Program-made: the position numbers and the translations under genes
In this document: positions 21,325-33,164 of the stretch, piece after piece
How positions within the stretch are numbered: the first letter of the stretch is position 1
Layout of the letters: each line of letters begins with the position of its first letter
Notes under the pieces: model-generated
The model's input: the letters and a program-made list of their open reading frames with translations, nothing else
Told to the model about the DNA's origin: nothing
The model's database searches: none
NCBI RefSeq assembly: GCF_905147045.1
Contig: NC_065905.1
Coordinates: 372,001-436,000 of the forward strand
Source of the DNA: Nymphalis io
Lineage: Eukaryota > Arthropoda > Insecta > Lepidoptera > Nymphalidae
Length of the DNA stretch: 64,000 nucleotides
Reading direction: 5' to 3'

Positions 21325-22414
21325 AATATAATCTGTGTAGTTGGCTATATGATTAGGAAGATATCACATACCAAAAAAAGATTCCAAAAAATACAAAACA
21401 CACACACTGACAAAATGTAACCTTCGCTTCGATACATCGTCACGCGAAGCAGATGTGTGTCACGTATTACGTTGATAGAATTGGCAGCGCGCGTGACCGC
21501 ATTGCATAATTACTATCACGATCCCGTCCCGTAACAATATCCTCGTTTACGTTACGTTCGATTATGTTCCAAGAATGTTGCTTATCTTAAATAATGATCT
21601 TATACAGCTTTTACATTGTCAATTTTCCTTATTGGAAATACTAAATTGGTACATTTATTTAAACATTATATTACTAAAAGGTTCTATGGACTATAGGAAT
21701 TCTTACCCTTATTTAGTTAGAATTATAAAGAAAGAAATAAAAGTTTATATAGAATAGCGCATATCATTAAATAATTTACTTAACCTTTTACAATTTATTT
21801 CTATACAATCATTTATTTACATTAAAGCCTTAAATAAATAATACCTCTACATAACTTTACTTAAATGTTACATTTCTTTCTACATACACACGCTGCGTCG
21901 TGGAAAGTAAAGCTTAATTTTACGAATCGGAATTATGATTCAACCGGGAAATACTGACAGTATTCTTGCCAATATACCACGTGACCATTATTTGTACAGC
22001 ATCTATTTTTATTTGATTTATATCTTCATTAAATTCTCAATGTAAGATTCTTATGTATAGTAAAATATTTTATACGCTATACATGTGCGCGTCACCTATG
22101 AGTATATAGAACGCTCGGACGTGGGGACCGCTTTAGCAGTAGTGTATTCGCTTGTTCACATACAGCCATAAGCGTAAAACTGCTAAGATCGCAGAGGGTT
22201 ATATATCCGACGCTAACGTTAACGAGTGGATTTTTCAAGTAGTTTTTTTATATTGTTCATTGCCAACCGTTTAGCTTTAATTATGGCGTATATGTGAAAG
22301 AGTTAGTACGTTACGACTCAGTGCTGTTTAAGCGGTAAACGGTAACGTTTGATAAGGTATTCACGCTTCGTTACGAAACATATACAAACACGTTATTTGT
22401 TTTTAAAATTAGAA
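21325..22414. other. Unique-looking region with a possible TATA promoter
   Basis: No repeat recognised. It is locally GC-richer near 21420-21560 and 22080-22210. At 22103-22109 GTATATAGAACG is TATA-like, upstream of unique sequence, but no initiator or downstream ORF supports a gene. Confidence 0.25.
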
Positions 22415-22711
22415 TTTTTTTTTTTTTTTAAAGAATAGGAAGGTGGACAAGCATATGGGCCACCTGATGGTAAGTGGTCACCAAACGCCCTTAGACATTG
22501 GCATTCTAAGAAATGTCAACCATCGCTTATAGCCAATGCGCCACCAACCTTGGGAACTAAGATTTTATGTCCCTTGTGCCTGTAATTACACTGGCTCACT
22601 CACCCTTCAAACCGGAACAGAACAATATCAAGTATTACTGTTTTGCGGTAGAATATCTGATGAGTGGGTGGTACCTACCCAGACGAGCTTGCACAAAGCC
22701 CTACCACCAGT
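22415..22711 (-). mobile_element. S2 element, full length
   Basis: Very similar to the copy inside Gypsy pol. Poly-T at the left, CTACCACCAGT head end at the right. Flanks do not show a clear duplication beyond AAAAT. Confidence 0.85.
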
Positions 22712-25394
22712 AAAAATGATTGCTAGAACCACAGATTAAGTTATTGATTGAATTGTATTAAATAGTCTTGGGGATAGTCAAGTGTATATGACGTGTGTAT
22801 AGTGAATTAAAAATCATTTGTTACAAGTTGGCAAATCCGTTCAGGGGTCGAATTTCATAATTAATGAAATAAAAATAACGGTCATCGTGCTAATCTTCAA
22901 GCACAATTGTCGGACAATAAATTGAACGTCTCGGATAAATTACGGGCTCCTAGCAATTTGTTACATAAAGATTCTTTTATTTTCTAGTATTCGATAAAAA
23001 TAAGATCGAGGCTAGCGAAACGGCGCACTTATCTGGCGGCGAAGATACCTTACCGTAACTATAAAAGAATTATTTTGTTTAGTTTTACCGTGTGATTAAT
23101 TATTAAATAATTATGCTTATTTTCACCAATATGGTTGCTTTTTAAGACTCTCAAGGATAAATTGAAGAAGTTACAGAAACTTAGTAACACGTAAAAATTC
23201 CAAAAATACCCACATTTTGTTTTCTTACGGCTATTTCTGTCTTACTTTTTTAAGATTTCATATTATTTTTTAACACACTTCCATTTAAAAAACAACTAAG
23301 TATTCATAAAAAACGCACATACGCGTCATAACCTCATCAATAAATTTAATTCTTCTTCAACTTCGTTACGTACATATTTGTTATGTAAATTGTTTTTTAA
23401 TTAATTTATCTTTAAAAATCTGCATGAATTTTGTATTTTCAATATCATAATAATAATTTCCTAGAAACAAAACATTATATTAAGCTTTTAATCTGTTTCT
23501 ATCAAGACGATTAAAACTGTTATTTTCATCAAATTGAAAATGTATAAGCGAGCTATTGATTAAGTATTTTATCGCTGCCTTTGTACAGCTTGAATTTGAA
23601 TAATTGAAAATAATTACTTCACAAATTGTACATTTTGACTTTCACTTCATAATAAATTAAAAAGTAAAGGCATAATATTCACAGGCGTTACTTTTTCCCA
23701 CTGCTTGGCCAAGACCTCTCTTCAATTTTATGGAGGTTTTCGAGCGTACTCCACCACGCTGTTCCATGGGTCGATGGATGTATAATAAGCGTGTATTTAA
23801 TGACATTGATAATGTACATAAATTAATTGAATCACAGTTCATCTTTCTCGTAATACGATATAAGGCTTATTGCTTAAATTTTCATTAAGCGTTGATAAAA
23901 TGTAATTACGAACGCTGAGCGACAGCGCTGGCTTCGCGCCAGTTACAGCGACCCATTCATATTTGATATTTAATAATATAATTTTCATTGTTTGCATAAT
24001 AGATAAATTAGAATGTTAATTTTAGCCTACTAGTGCATGCAGTGGTACTTCAATTTTATACTTTAGCTTGGAAGTAAAATAAATTAGCTCCATAAATAAA
24101 ATATTTCGCCAAGGTTGTTTTAAATTTTTCTTCCATTTTGTTTTTAAGCGTACTAATATTTATTATTATTATATATTTTGAACCTTAGTAATACATTTTG
24201 AACATTTCATATCGATAATAGCTACATTACTTTTACATTGTGTTGCAAACTATCAAACTAAACTTATATATATATTGTTAGGAATGTCTTCCGACGGGGC
24301 GTGGCCTAGCGGTGCGACTTGATCACGTGATGATCATCATAGTGGGGACTGACCCTACCGAGCTCATCGGCCGGCCAGGCTGGCTTTAGACACTTCTGGT
24401 TGTGGCGGATATCTCATAAATAATATTTCAGTTGCTCAGTTTTGATTCCTTTGTTCTATTTGTGTGTGTAAATTGTACGTGTACGTAGATCGCTACGTTT
24501 GCTTTATTGTTGTATAGTTGTATTGATTCATCTCATTTTAAAAACCTATTTCTATCTTGTTCTTATTCTTCTTCTTGTTTATAATAGTAAAAAATATAAT
24601 ATATTATTCTTGTTTATAATAGTATTAATACTAAAAACTACTGTATTATTGTTTGTTGTTGTTGTTTGTGTGTGCTTGCGCTTGTATGTGCATGTATGTG
24701 ATTGTATAAAATATGTCACGTCTGTAATTATTTATTTATTTAATAAGAATTTCAGTCCTATCATAAGGAATATTAACAAACTTATTGGTAAGTTTAATTT
24801 TGTTTACATTGCAAGCAATGTCAATAGTCCGAGGATAAATGTTTTTTTTTTATTATAAAGCATAGGAGTAATGTAATATGCTTGACGAATATGTTATTTG
24901 TTGTAAAAATATTGGAACTGAGGCAGTTCTGGTTTGTTAATGCTCCAACTGTCTCTCGATAATTGGTTTACAATTTGAGGGATTAGCGTAAAATATGCGT
25001 TATTGGTTTCTGCTGGTGACCGTCATCGCGATATTTTAGGGAACACACGTTTTTTATATTTTTGACATAATTAGTATTACATACAGAGTTTTTTTTTAAA
25101 TTGTGTAGATTTTAATAATATAACCGAATAGTTAATATAAATATCATCCTTCTCTCAAATTAAATTTAGTGCAATTTCATTGAATAAAATATAAGTACAA
25201 CTACACTTTTTTTGTCATCTATATATATTCTAAATATATATTTTTTACTGTTTTCGCTAATTATTAAATAAAAATAATAAATAATAAAAATAGTGTACAA
25301 TTATTATTACAAAAGATAATTACACAATTATTATTATTACAAAAGATAGCTATGTAAATTTGATTAATGCCCTTTTTTTTAAAAATCAAATTTA
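22712..25394. other. AT-rich region with minor remnants
   Basis: No gene supported. It contains a GC-rich patch at 24293-24405 beginning GGCGTGGCCTAGCGGTGCGAC, which looks like a tRNA-derived A-box but has no matching B-box, and a run of T/AT-rich ORF noise at 24499-24858. Confidence 0.4.
23683..23775 (-). repeat. S1 SINE remnant (old)
   Basis: CCCACTGCTTGGCCAAGACCTCTCTTC and CTCCACCACGCTGTTCCATGGGTCGATGG match the reversed S1 3' half with many changes. Confidence 0.5.
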
Positions 25395-25520
25395 AAATAG
25401 TCCCTCCCGATTCCCACCCGACGCAAAGCTGTCAATAATGCAGGCTGTATTTCCACGCTGCACGGCAACGGACAACCTCTGTGCCAAGTAGGACGCGGAA
25501 TTACTGGTTTTGAGGTGACT
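25395..25520. repeat. GC-rich fragment of unknown class
   Basis: A block with CCCACCCGACGCAAAGC and TTTCCACGCTGCACGGCAACGG stands out from AT-rich flanks and directly abuts an S2 head. Probably a transposon fragment; class not recognised. Confidence 0.3.
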
Positions 25521-25818
25521 TTACTGGTGGTAGGGCTTTGTGCAAGCTCGTCTGGGTAGGTACCACCCACTCATCAGATATTCTACCGCAAAACAGCAGT
25601 ACTTGGTATTGTTGTGTTCCGGTTTGAAGGGTGAGTGAGCGAGTGTAATTACAGGCACAAGGGACATAAAATCTTAGTTCCCAAGGTTGGTGGCGCATTG
25701 GATATGTAAGCGATGGTTGACATTTCTTACAATGCTAATGTCTAAGAGCGTTGGTGACCACTTACCATCAGGTGGCCCATATGCTCGTCCGCCTTCCTAT
25801 TCTATAAAAAAAAAAAAA
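25521..25818 (+). mobile_element. S2 element, full length
   Basis: Sense orientation: head ACTGGTGGTAGGGCTTTGTGC, body, CCTATTCTAT and a 13-A tail. Confidence 0.85.
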
Positions 25819-26349
25819 ATTTTAGGTAATTATTTATTTTATGTTGATATGTCTTTAGTGGATTTGTTGCTTTTTTTTTATTTCTAGGCAGCATTACAAT
25901 CAAAATTATTAGTATGCATTGTTTTATTTTAAAAAACAAAAACAAAGAGCGAGTTAAAAGTTGGTTAACTACTTATATTTTATAATTTTTGGAAGTTATG
26001 GAAGTTTATTTGTTGTGTATTATCATAAATATTTTTCAAGTTATACTAAGCCTAATTAAAATTAAATACTATTACGCAAATAAACCTATTAAGTCGAATT
26101 AAAACTTAATTTAGTAAAATAATTACTAAGTTGACACTTTAATAGGATATTTAACTTGATCCAGATCGTCAAAGACGATGAAGTTAAGTTAAAATTTATT
26201 AACCGGATTAAAATAAACGCGAACATTTCACCTTGCCAGAGGATTTCCCTAAAGAAACATTTATTCTTGCTTAATATATATTTTGCGACGAAATTTAATA
26301 TATACTAATAAATCAGGAGTTTTTGTAACGCCTAACTGAATAAACAACT
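25819..26349. other. AT-rich intergenic stretch
   Basis: Nothing recognised. Confidence 0.45.
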
Positions 26350-26670
26350 AAACACTTATTTTTCATCTTAGTCGATAAGCTCTTGGATCGTAGTACTGGT
26401 CGTCATGAAACAGTGACTGATGTTATTCTCTTCAGGATGTTACGCCATCTCTCCCTGTCAGCGGTCATACTAATACACCTATGTTATGGTCCGCCCACCC
26501 AGATCTGATTTGGTCATTCCATCGCATTGGCGTCCGACCTCGAGATCTGATGTCTTCAACTCTGCCTTGAACGACAAGATTTGACAAGGGCACCGTTTCG
26601 TAGAAGTGGCCGAAGAATTTTAAAATATGCGTACGGACTGCTTCATATCGAGTATCATTCGCTCCTATAT
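26350..26670 (-). pseudogene. LINE C-terminal fragment
   Basis: The minus strand encodes ILKFFGHFYET, then LVVQGRVEDIRSRGRTPMRW and, after a stop and a frame change, RERWRNI. This phrase order (FGH, GRVEG.R.RGR.P.RW, W) is the C-terminal tail of a common insect non-LTR reverse transcriptase. No other domain remains. Confidence 0.7.
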
Positions 26671-26897
26671 ATTACACCTATATATAATATAAATCTTATA
26701 TAAGAAGAAGCAGAACGTTTCGGAGAAGTTTTAGGCATATAATATTATTATATAAGTAGGTGCGTTTTACAGTTGCACTCGCTTTAACTTTAGACTGTGG
26801 ACGTAACAAGCGTGACAACGTATAAACGAATTGATGAAGATGCATAAACGACCTTATCTTCTAGATTTGCACGTGATATGGATTATTATTATACAAG

Positions 26898-27172
26898 CCC
26901 GTCTCGTTAGATACCATCCGCTCATTGTACCACATATCAATTCGTATTCTGCCACTAAAGAGAACAACTTGTATTGTTACGTTCCGGTTAGAAGGGCGAG
27001 TGAGCCAGTGTAATTACAGGCAAAAAGGACATGGTTTCTTAGTTCCCAAGGTTGGTTGCGCGTTGGCGATGTAAGGAATGGTTAGTATTTTTTATAGCGC
27101 TATTGTCTATGAATATTTAACATTAAATGGCCCATTTCCAAATCCGCCTACGTATAAATAGAAAAAAAACTT
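26898..27172 (+). repeat. S2 remnant (old)
   Basis: Diverged sense copy. AGAAGGGCGAGTGAGCCAGTG and TTAGTTCCCAAGGTTGGTTGCGCG are clear and the A-rich tail is kept. Confidence 0.65.
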
Positions 27173-27558
27173 TGAGACCATTACTATAGTCGATGGACCG
27201 GGAAGCTGACAATGCAAACATTTTGTCTTTTTCGTTAAATATTATTCAATGGGTGTCAGTCTGGTCGCTGAAGATCTTTTAAGGAAAGTATTGTTTAAAA
27301 AATTAGTTCACAAACATTGGCGAACGTGATTTGAAATATTTTTTTGTGTATCTCAGTATTTAAGTTCTGAGAAACAATATTTAATTTAAACAAATCATTT
27401 GTTAGTTCTTAAATAGAGACCGAGAAAAATCGTCAAAAGCAGGAGTTAAAATTTTCCTTACATAACTTATATGCATTAATTATTAACATACCTATTTAAT
27501 TTAATTGCTGAAAGTGTAACTACTAAGTTTCTCGTTAGTTTTTCACGGTAGAATCTAC

Positions 27559-27733
27559 ATTTTTTTTTTTTTATAGAATAGGAAGGCGGACGAGCATATG
27601 GGCCACCTGATGGTAAGTGGTCACCAACGCTCTTAGACATTGGCATTGTAAGAAATGTCAACCATCGCTTACATATCCAATGCGCCACCAACCTTGGGAA
27701 CTAAGATTTTATGTCCCTTGTGCCTGTAATTAC
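27559..27733 (-). mobile_element. S2 element, 5'-truncated
   Basis: Keeps the poly-A end (poly-T at left) but stops at GCCTGTAATTAC. A second TAATTAC follows at about 27740-27746, suggesting a short duplication at the break. The preceding 27530-27558 has an N4-type TTCACGGTAGAATCTAC phrase. Confidence 0.75.
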
Positions 27734-28812
27734 TTGTTATTAATTACATCTGAGCCGGTAGCTACTTTAAATTTATTTTATCTTACAAAATAGGTGCTCG
27801 TAAGACTATTTGAAAAACTATATTTTAATTTATAAAATTTTATATCCGCGGTTAGCTAAATTACTTATTTACTTATCTGATTAGTTATAGGTATGGGTGA
27901 TACTAGATATCTATATATTTACGCCGCAAAAACGACCACTAATATAATCGATATTTATTTAAGCATATAAGCACATACATTTATACAATTGTACAATACG
28001 TGTATATTATTTTACTTAAAATTATTATAACCTAGAATAATTCATATAAAGTTTAGTTGTAGTTAAAGGCTATTGTTATTTACTTTTTATTTAAAAAATC
28101 TTCGAACATATTATGATATCGATGAGCATAACGATCAAACAGAAAGTATTGATTTTAGTATGATGTATGGTATAATGGATGTGAAGGACGAAAGTTCGAC
28201 AACTATCTCAAAATATGCACTGATATGACTAGGAAATATAAATTTAGTTTCGGAAATCCAACTGGAAGTTTTGCAATGGAACTATCGCTATAACATTGAA
28301 CGTAAAATAATAAAAGTTAGTGTAGAGCAGTCAGTTTATGACGTTCTCGTCGAAATATTCCGAAACGATTTCAAAAATCATCTAACTTTTAAATTTGCAA
28401 ACAAAATGTGAACGAACAATTAATTACCGAGTCTGTCGGTTTAGATTTTTGCAGTTTCTTGTGTTTATGAAAAGTCAATGCTGAAGTGAATCTTGATGGT
28501 GGCGGAAATAAAGTAGATTGCATGTATCAATCGCGTGGTTTTATTTCCTGATATATAATGGAAACGTTGCGTGAGCACGATGCGGTGACCCGAAGCGTAG
28601 TGGTTCCGGGTCTCGTCTTGCGTTGGCGATCCCCCGCTCGTCTTGCGATAGCCTCCCGCACCTAGTCTTAGCGGCAGCCGGCTGGAGAGCGCGTTGCATG
28701 TGATGTCAACAATGCCAATATTCTAAGAATATATTTATTAATTTCTCTTAAATAATATTTCAAAACAATTAAACGTTAGAATTATTAAATGTAATAAACG
28801 TGAAAAACAAAA
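27734..28812. other. AT-rich region with one GC-rich patch
   Basis: Nothing coding seen. At 28570-28715 is an isolated GC-rich block (GGTGACCCGAAGCG, CCCCCGCTCGTCTTGCG) of unknown nature. Confidence 0.4.
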
Positions 28813-29176
28813 AGTCGAGATGGCCCAGTGGTAAGAACGCATGAATCTTAACCGATGATCGTGGGTTCAAACCCGGGCAAGCACCACTAAATTTTCATGT
28901 GCTTAATTTGTGATTATAATTCATCTCGCGCTTGACGGTGAAGGAAAACATCGTGAGGAAACCTGCATGTGTCTATATTCACTGAAATTCCACCAACCCA
29001 CATTGGAGCAGCGTGGTGGAATAAGGTCCAAAACCTTCTACTTAAAAAGGGAGAGGAGGCTATAAGCGATGGTTGACATTTCTTACAATGCCAATGTCTA
29101 AGGGCGTTTGGTGACCACTTACCATCAGGTGGCCCATATGCTCGTCCACCTTTCTATTCTATAAAAAAAAAAAAAA
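28813..29176 (+). mobile_element. Chimeric SINE: S1 head joined to S2 tail
   Basis: 28813-29061 is S1 from the tRNA-like head through GGGAGAGGAGGC. The text then switches to the sense S2 3' part, TATAAGCGATGGTTGACATTTC, through CTATTCTAT and a 14-A tail at 29176. The junction shares GGC/GGCT with both parents. One 364-bp unit results, with a pol III type head and a poly-A tail. Confidence 0.8.
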
Positions 29177-29377
29177 CTAGCCACTAATAATCAACAGGTG
29201 AACGATGATTGAAAATACAATTTTAGGACGCGTCATTACATGAGAGATAAGAAAGATATGAAGTAGAAAGAAAGAGATGGAAACTACAATTAATCGGTAT
29301 AAATAAACAATATTCAAAATTAATTTGGAACAAATTGTCCGCTATAAGGGCGTTTCATCCTTAGATCGTAGTGAATT

Positions 29378-29661
29378 TTTTTTTGCTATAGGTAGACGGA
29401 TGAACCAATGGGCCACCTGATGTTATGTGGTCACCACCATTCATAGACAATGGCGATGTAAAAAATATTAACCATTACTTACATCGCCAATGCGATACCA
29501 ACCTTGGAACAAAGATGTTATGTCCCTTGTGCCTGTAGTTACACTGCCTCGCTCACCCTTTGAACCAGAACACAACAATATTAAGTATTGCTGTTTAGCA
29601 GAATATCTGATGAGTGGGTGGTTCCTACCCAGATGGATTTGCACAAAGTCCTACCAAGTAT
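29378..29661 (-). mobile_element. S2 element, diverged full length
   Basis: Poly-T left edge, the ATAGGTAGACGGATGAACC variant of the tail block, and TTGCACAAAGTCCTACCAAGTA at the head. Older than the 22415 copy judging by its many differences. Confidence 0.8.
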
Positions 29662-30554
29662 AAAAAGTCCAATAATTAGGCTATTTCCCAGGCTGTTGAC
29701 AACGATTTCAAATAAAAATCGTTTTAAAAGTTTAAAGGAACGAATAACCCGATGATAACAAAGCGCCAACCCTCTGACGAAGTATTTATTGAAAAAGTTC
29801 GCGAATGTAACTCATATATAACTTCCAGTGTGAAGTTCGTTCCATGTGTTCGCATTACTATCTTCTATTTCGCAACGGGTTCCGAAGATAAAATTTAGAT
29901 TGAATATCATCCTGTTCCTCTTCCAAGTATTTTCTAGAATTTCAATATCACTCTAAGCCAGTTTTGGTTGATTATTACTTTGTATAATGTCTCGTTCATT
30001 CAGTGGTTTTATAACTATAGACCTCAAGGTCATTGGTTCAAATCCTGAGTCCAATAATTTGAAGTGTCTACACTTCTGCCTTCGATAGCATCTAAAGATA
30101 TTTGTAATGGGCATAAAATATCTTCAATGATATCGGAGAATTGTGATTGCGCGCAAGCTTGTACACTTTAATATTTACTACGCGGCTGAACAGTTACCAT
30201 TGAGAAAGGCCACTGTAACCAAAATCTGTTGGGAATATTATCAGCTTAAATAATAATACAACACAAATTGGAAGATATCATGGGAAAAAAGAAGACAAAT
30301 AATACTAAATAGTGCGGTCAGTAACTCGGTTATATGGATATCGATATGGTAGAGTCGGTCGAGATTCAATTCCGCTACGCCGCTACAATAACGGTTTGAA
30401 ATTGCCTATGCTAATATTAAATGGAGTTATCTCTGTTATTTTTCTGTAACCGCTTTTTGTATTTTGTTATTTCGAAATAGTTTGCTAGCTGTAACTGTAT
30501 ACCAGTAAGGATGTTTTTTACTTGGTGATCAATAATTATGACGATTGTGTCATC
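29662..30554. other. Intergenic; tRNA-like SINE head remnants
   Basis: At 30001-30070 ATAGACCTCAAGGTCATTGGTTCAAATCC, and at 30330-30385 a GGTAGAGTCGGTCGAGATTCAATTCC phrase, resemble tRNA-derived SINE heads. Neither folds into a convincing tRNA. Nothing else is seen. Confidence 0.4.
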
Positions 30555-30640
30555 CTTTTAAGCTTTGGCGCACCTTGGGAGAAGCCTATGTTCAGCAGTG
30601 GACAACGATTGGCTGTTGATTGATTGATTGATTGAGTGTC
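30555..30640 (+). mobile_element. N3 LINE 3' tail
   Basis: CACCTTGGGAGAAGCCTATGTTCAGCAGTGGACAAC, then GGCTG and a (TTGA)n tail at about 30617-30640. Same tail as at 2125, 36610 and reversed 47460. Confidence 0.6.
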
Positions 30641-30717
30641 TTCCTAATTGATGACGGTATTCTCAATAAAAACTACACACGTGACATGTATAATAGTATA
30701 ATGCAAGTACAAGTCTA

Positions 30718-30780
30718 TGGGCGGTGGTGACCATTAAACATCAAGTGACCCATTTGCCCGCCTACATATAACATAAAAAC
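30718..30780 (+). repeat. S2 remnant, tail only
   Basis: GGGCGGTGGTGACCATTAAACATCAAGTGACCCATTTGCCCGCC is the diverged 3' end of S2. Confidence 0.5.
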
Positions 30781-30796
30781 TTACACTATTTTGTTT

Positions 30797-30901
30797 CCGT
30801 AACAGCCTGTGAATGTCCCACTGCTGGGCTAAAGGCTTCCTCTCCTCTTTTTGAGGAGAAGGTTTGGAGCTTATTCCACCACGCTGCTCCAATGCGGGTT
30901 G
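30797..30901 (-). mobile_element. S1 SINE, 5'-truncated
   Basis: Only the last ~105 bp of S1 is present, bounded by the direct repeat TTTTGTTT at 30789-30796 and 30902-30909. It shows that S1 can integrate with its tRNA head missing. Confidence 0.85.
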
Positions 30902-31577
30902 TTTTGTTTAATCGTACTGTATCGGAATTCAAGAATTCATATGGATAGATAGAGGTGGTAGGGCTGTGTAATGATCTTCTATGTAATTAATTCAATTATT
31001 CGCGTTGCGGTGCTTAAGTTTGAAGTGACTGTTATCTCAATTACAGGCAAACAATTGATATAAGGAGTTATTTATCCTTCTCAAATACTGTCATCGTGTT
31101 GAGGTACGAAATGGTCTCTTTGTTAGTCTCTTCCTGCTATGTATAAAAAAGTTACGCATTATTTCGTTCTATTTGTAAGCGTATCAACACAGTAGCTTGT
31201 TGCATGGTTTTTGATGAAACTTTTTATGCAATACTCTGTTCCCTTTTTTTTTTGTTATACCGCTGTAAAGCTCGTCAACAAGGTGAGCTTTTTCAAATAA
31301 ACTAAACATCTCTTTTTTATTTACTCTTCCGCTAAATAACAATACAGTTGATATAATCAACTTTTTATATTCATTATAAATATTTTATATAGCTAAACAT
31401 AATATTAAGCTGAAATATAATATATAACAAGTGTTTAGTGATAAGTCAATGGTAAGTCTTACTAAAAAAGCAGAGATGGCCTAATGGTTAAAACGCGTGA
31501 ATCTTAACCGATGACCGTGGGTTCAAACCCGGGCAAGCACCACTAAATTTTCATATGGTTAATATGTGTTTATAATT

Positions 31578-32476
31578 GATTAATTAATGATTTTCTAGGA
31601 AGTATAAAAATATTGAATATAACTATAATATTGATAACAAGCCGATACAGGAAGTTAAATCAGTGTGTGACCTTGGAATTCAATTAGACTCTAAATTATT
31701 GATGGCAGAGCATATAGAACTCATTACTGATAAGGCATATAAGCAATTAGGCTATATTAAACGTATATGTCAATCTTTTAATAATATTGAATGCATAAAA
31801 ATTTTATATTTTACTTATGTACGTTGTATTCTAGAATACGGTTGTAGTATATGGTCTCCGAATTATATAACTTACAAAGAAAAACTGGAGAGAATACAAA
31901 AAAAGTTCATAAAATTTCTTTGCTTCAAGGACTTTAAAGAATTTAACGATTATGTTGATATATGTAAACAATATAATATTGAAACATTAGAAACGAGACG
32001 ACGACATTACGATATGTATATGCTACATGCAATAATAACCGGAGATATAGATTGCAACGATTTATTGAGCGTTTTGTATATATGAGTTCCTAATCGCCGC
32101 ACACGTCACACAGCACTATTCCACACGCCTGAGCTAAACACTAATTATGCACACAACTCTGTCCTTAATCGCATGGTCCACACATATAATTCAAAATACT
32201 CAGAAATAGATCTGTTCAGCATGTCAAAACTAGCTTTTAAAAAAGCTATAATTAAAAAAGATAAAAATTCATTATAACACACACACACACACACACTCAC
32301 ACTCACACACATACACGCACATATTGGATTCCCACCCGTAAACAGTTTTACTTTTACTACCGTCTTCTAGTTATTAATATGTTTAAGTTACCTGTGTAAT
32401 CCTATTTTGGTTTTAATTATATGTTATATAATAGTCAATATATCAACTTATGTATAAAAACTGTTGGATTACCAAA

Positions 32477-32511
<35 letters not shown>
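31578..32511 (+). pseudogene. LINE reverse-transcriptase C-terminal fragment
   Basis: 5'-truncated non-LTR element. The reading opens before 31663 and continues to 32085: VCDLGIQLDSKL, HI..I..KA...LG.I.R, YFTYVRCILEYGCSIWSP, ERIQKKFIKFL. This is the post-catalytic region of jockey/CR1-type reverse transcriptases. After the stop at 32083 the homologous frame goes on (VPNRRTRHT...) to a terminal stop near 32277, so there is a frame break. A CA-rich 3' UTR and an (AAAT)n tail complete the 3' end. Confidence 0.8.
32276..32325. repeat. (CA)n microsatellite
   Basis: CA dinucleotide run with a few interruptions, in the LINE 3' UTR. Confidence 0.9.

Positions 32512-32513
<2 letters not shown>
32475..32513. 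repeat. (AAAT)n tail
   Basis: About nine tetranucleotide units ending the LINE insertion; likely a terminal repeat formed at reverse transcription. Confidence 0.9.
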
Positions 32514-32520
<7 letters not shown>

Positions 32521-32712
32521 CTCGTGCTTGACGGTAAAGGAAAACATCGTGCGGAAACCTGCATGTGTCTAATTTCACTGAAGTTCTGCCACATGTGTAT
32601 TCCACCAATCCGCATTGAAGCAGTGTGGTGAAATAAGATCCAAACATTCTCTTCAAAAAAGGAGAGAACGCCTTAGCCCAGTAGTGGGACATTCACAAGT
32701 TGCTGCTATACT

Positions 32713-33164
32713 ATACTTTGTTTTCCTTGAAATTAAATTAAAATAAATACTTATTTTGCTATTTTCTGGTTTGAGCTTGAGCCAGTGTGATAGCTAGTAC
32801 TAGCAAATTAACATCATAGTTACCATGGTAGTAAATTGTTAATGTCTATGTGATGTGCAGTTATAGATATATATTTCACTTATCGTTGAAAGTTGAGTAG
32901 GTTCGTATGCAGGAGTAATTTCGAAATGCCGTGTTAGAATTCAATTTCAAATAATTTTATTTCCTAAACTTACGACAAGTAATGATATTTCGTCACGATA
33001 TTCAACAATATTTCTTTCAGATCTGATACAAAGTGCTTGCGCCAGATTTAGATTTCATTCATAAGCCGATTTACTTAGCTTGTGTATTTCAATACAAATG
33101 ATAGCATTGTAGCCTCTTTTAAATGCTTAAAATGATGTAACATTAGAAAATAAATACATTTTTA
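32713..33164. other. AT-rich intergenic stretch
   Basis: No gene or repeat recognised. Confidence 0.45.

Larger units (their letters stand above)
31468..32712 (+). mobile_element. S1 SINE split by a LINE fragment
   Basis: The head and B-box lie at 31468-31577 and the 3' part at 32512-32712. ATAATT at 31572-31577 and 32512-32517 borders the insertion and is the presumed target duplication. Confidence 0.8.

Noticed and set aside
24499..24858. 119-codon plus ORF
   Set aside because: Low-complexity, Leu/Val/Ile-rich translation of T-rich DNA with no splice or start context.
32276..32325. Possible tandem array
   Set aside because: A plain CA microsatellite in a LINE 3' UTR, without spacers or unit structure of a CRISPR array.
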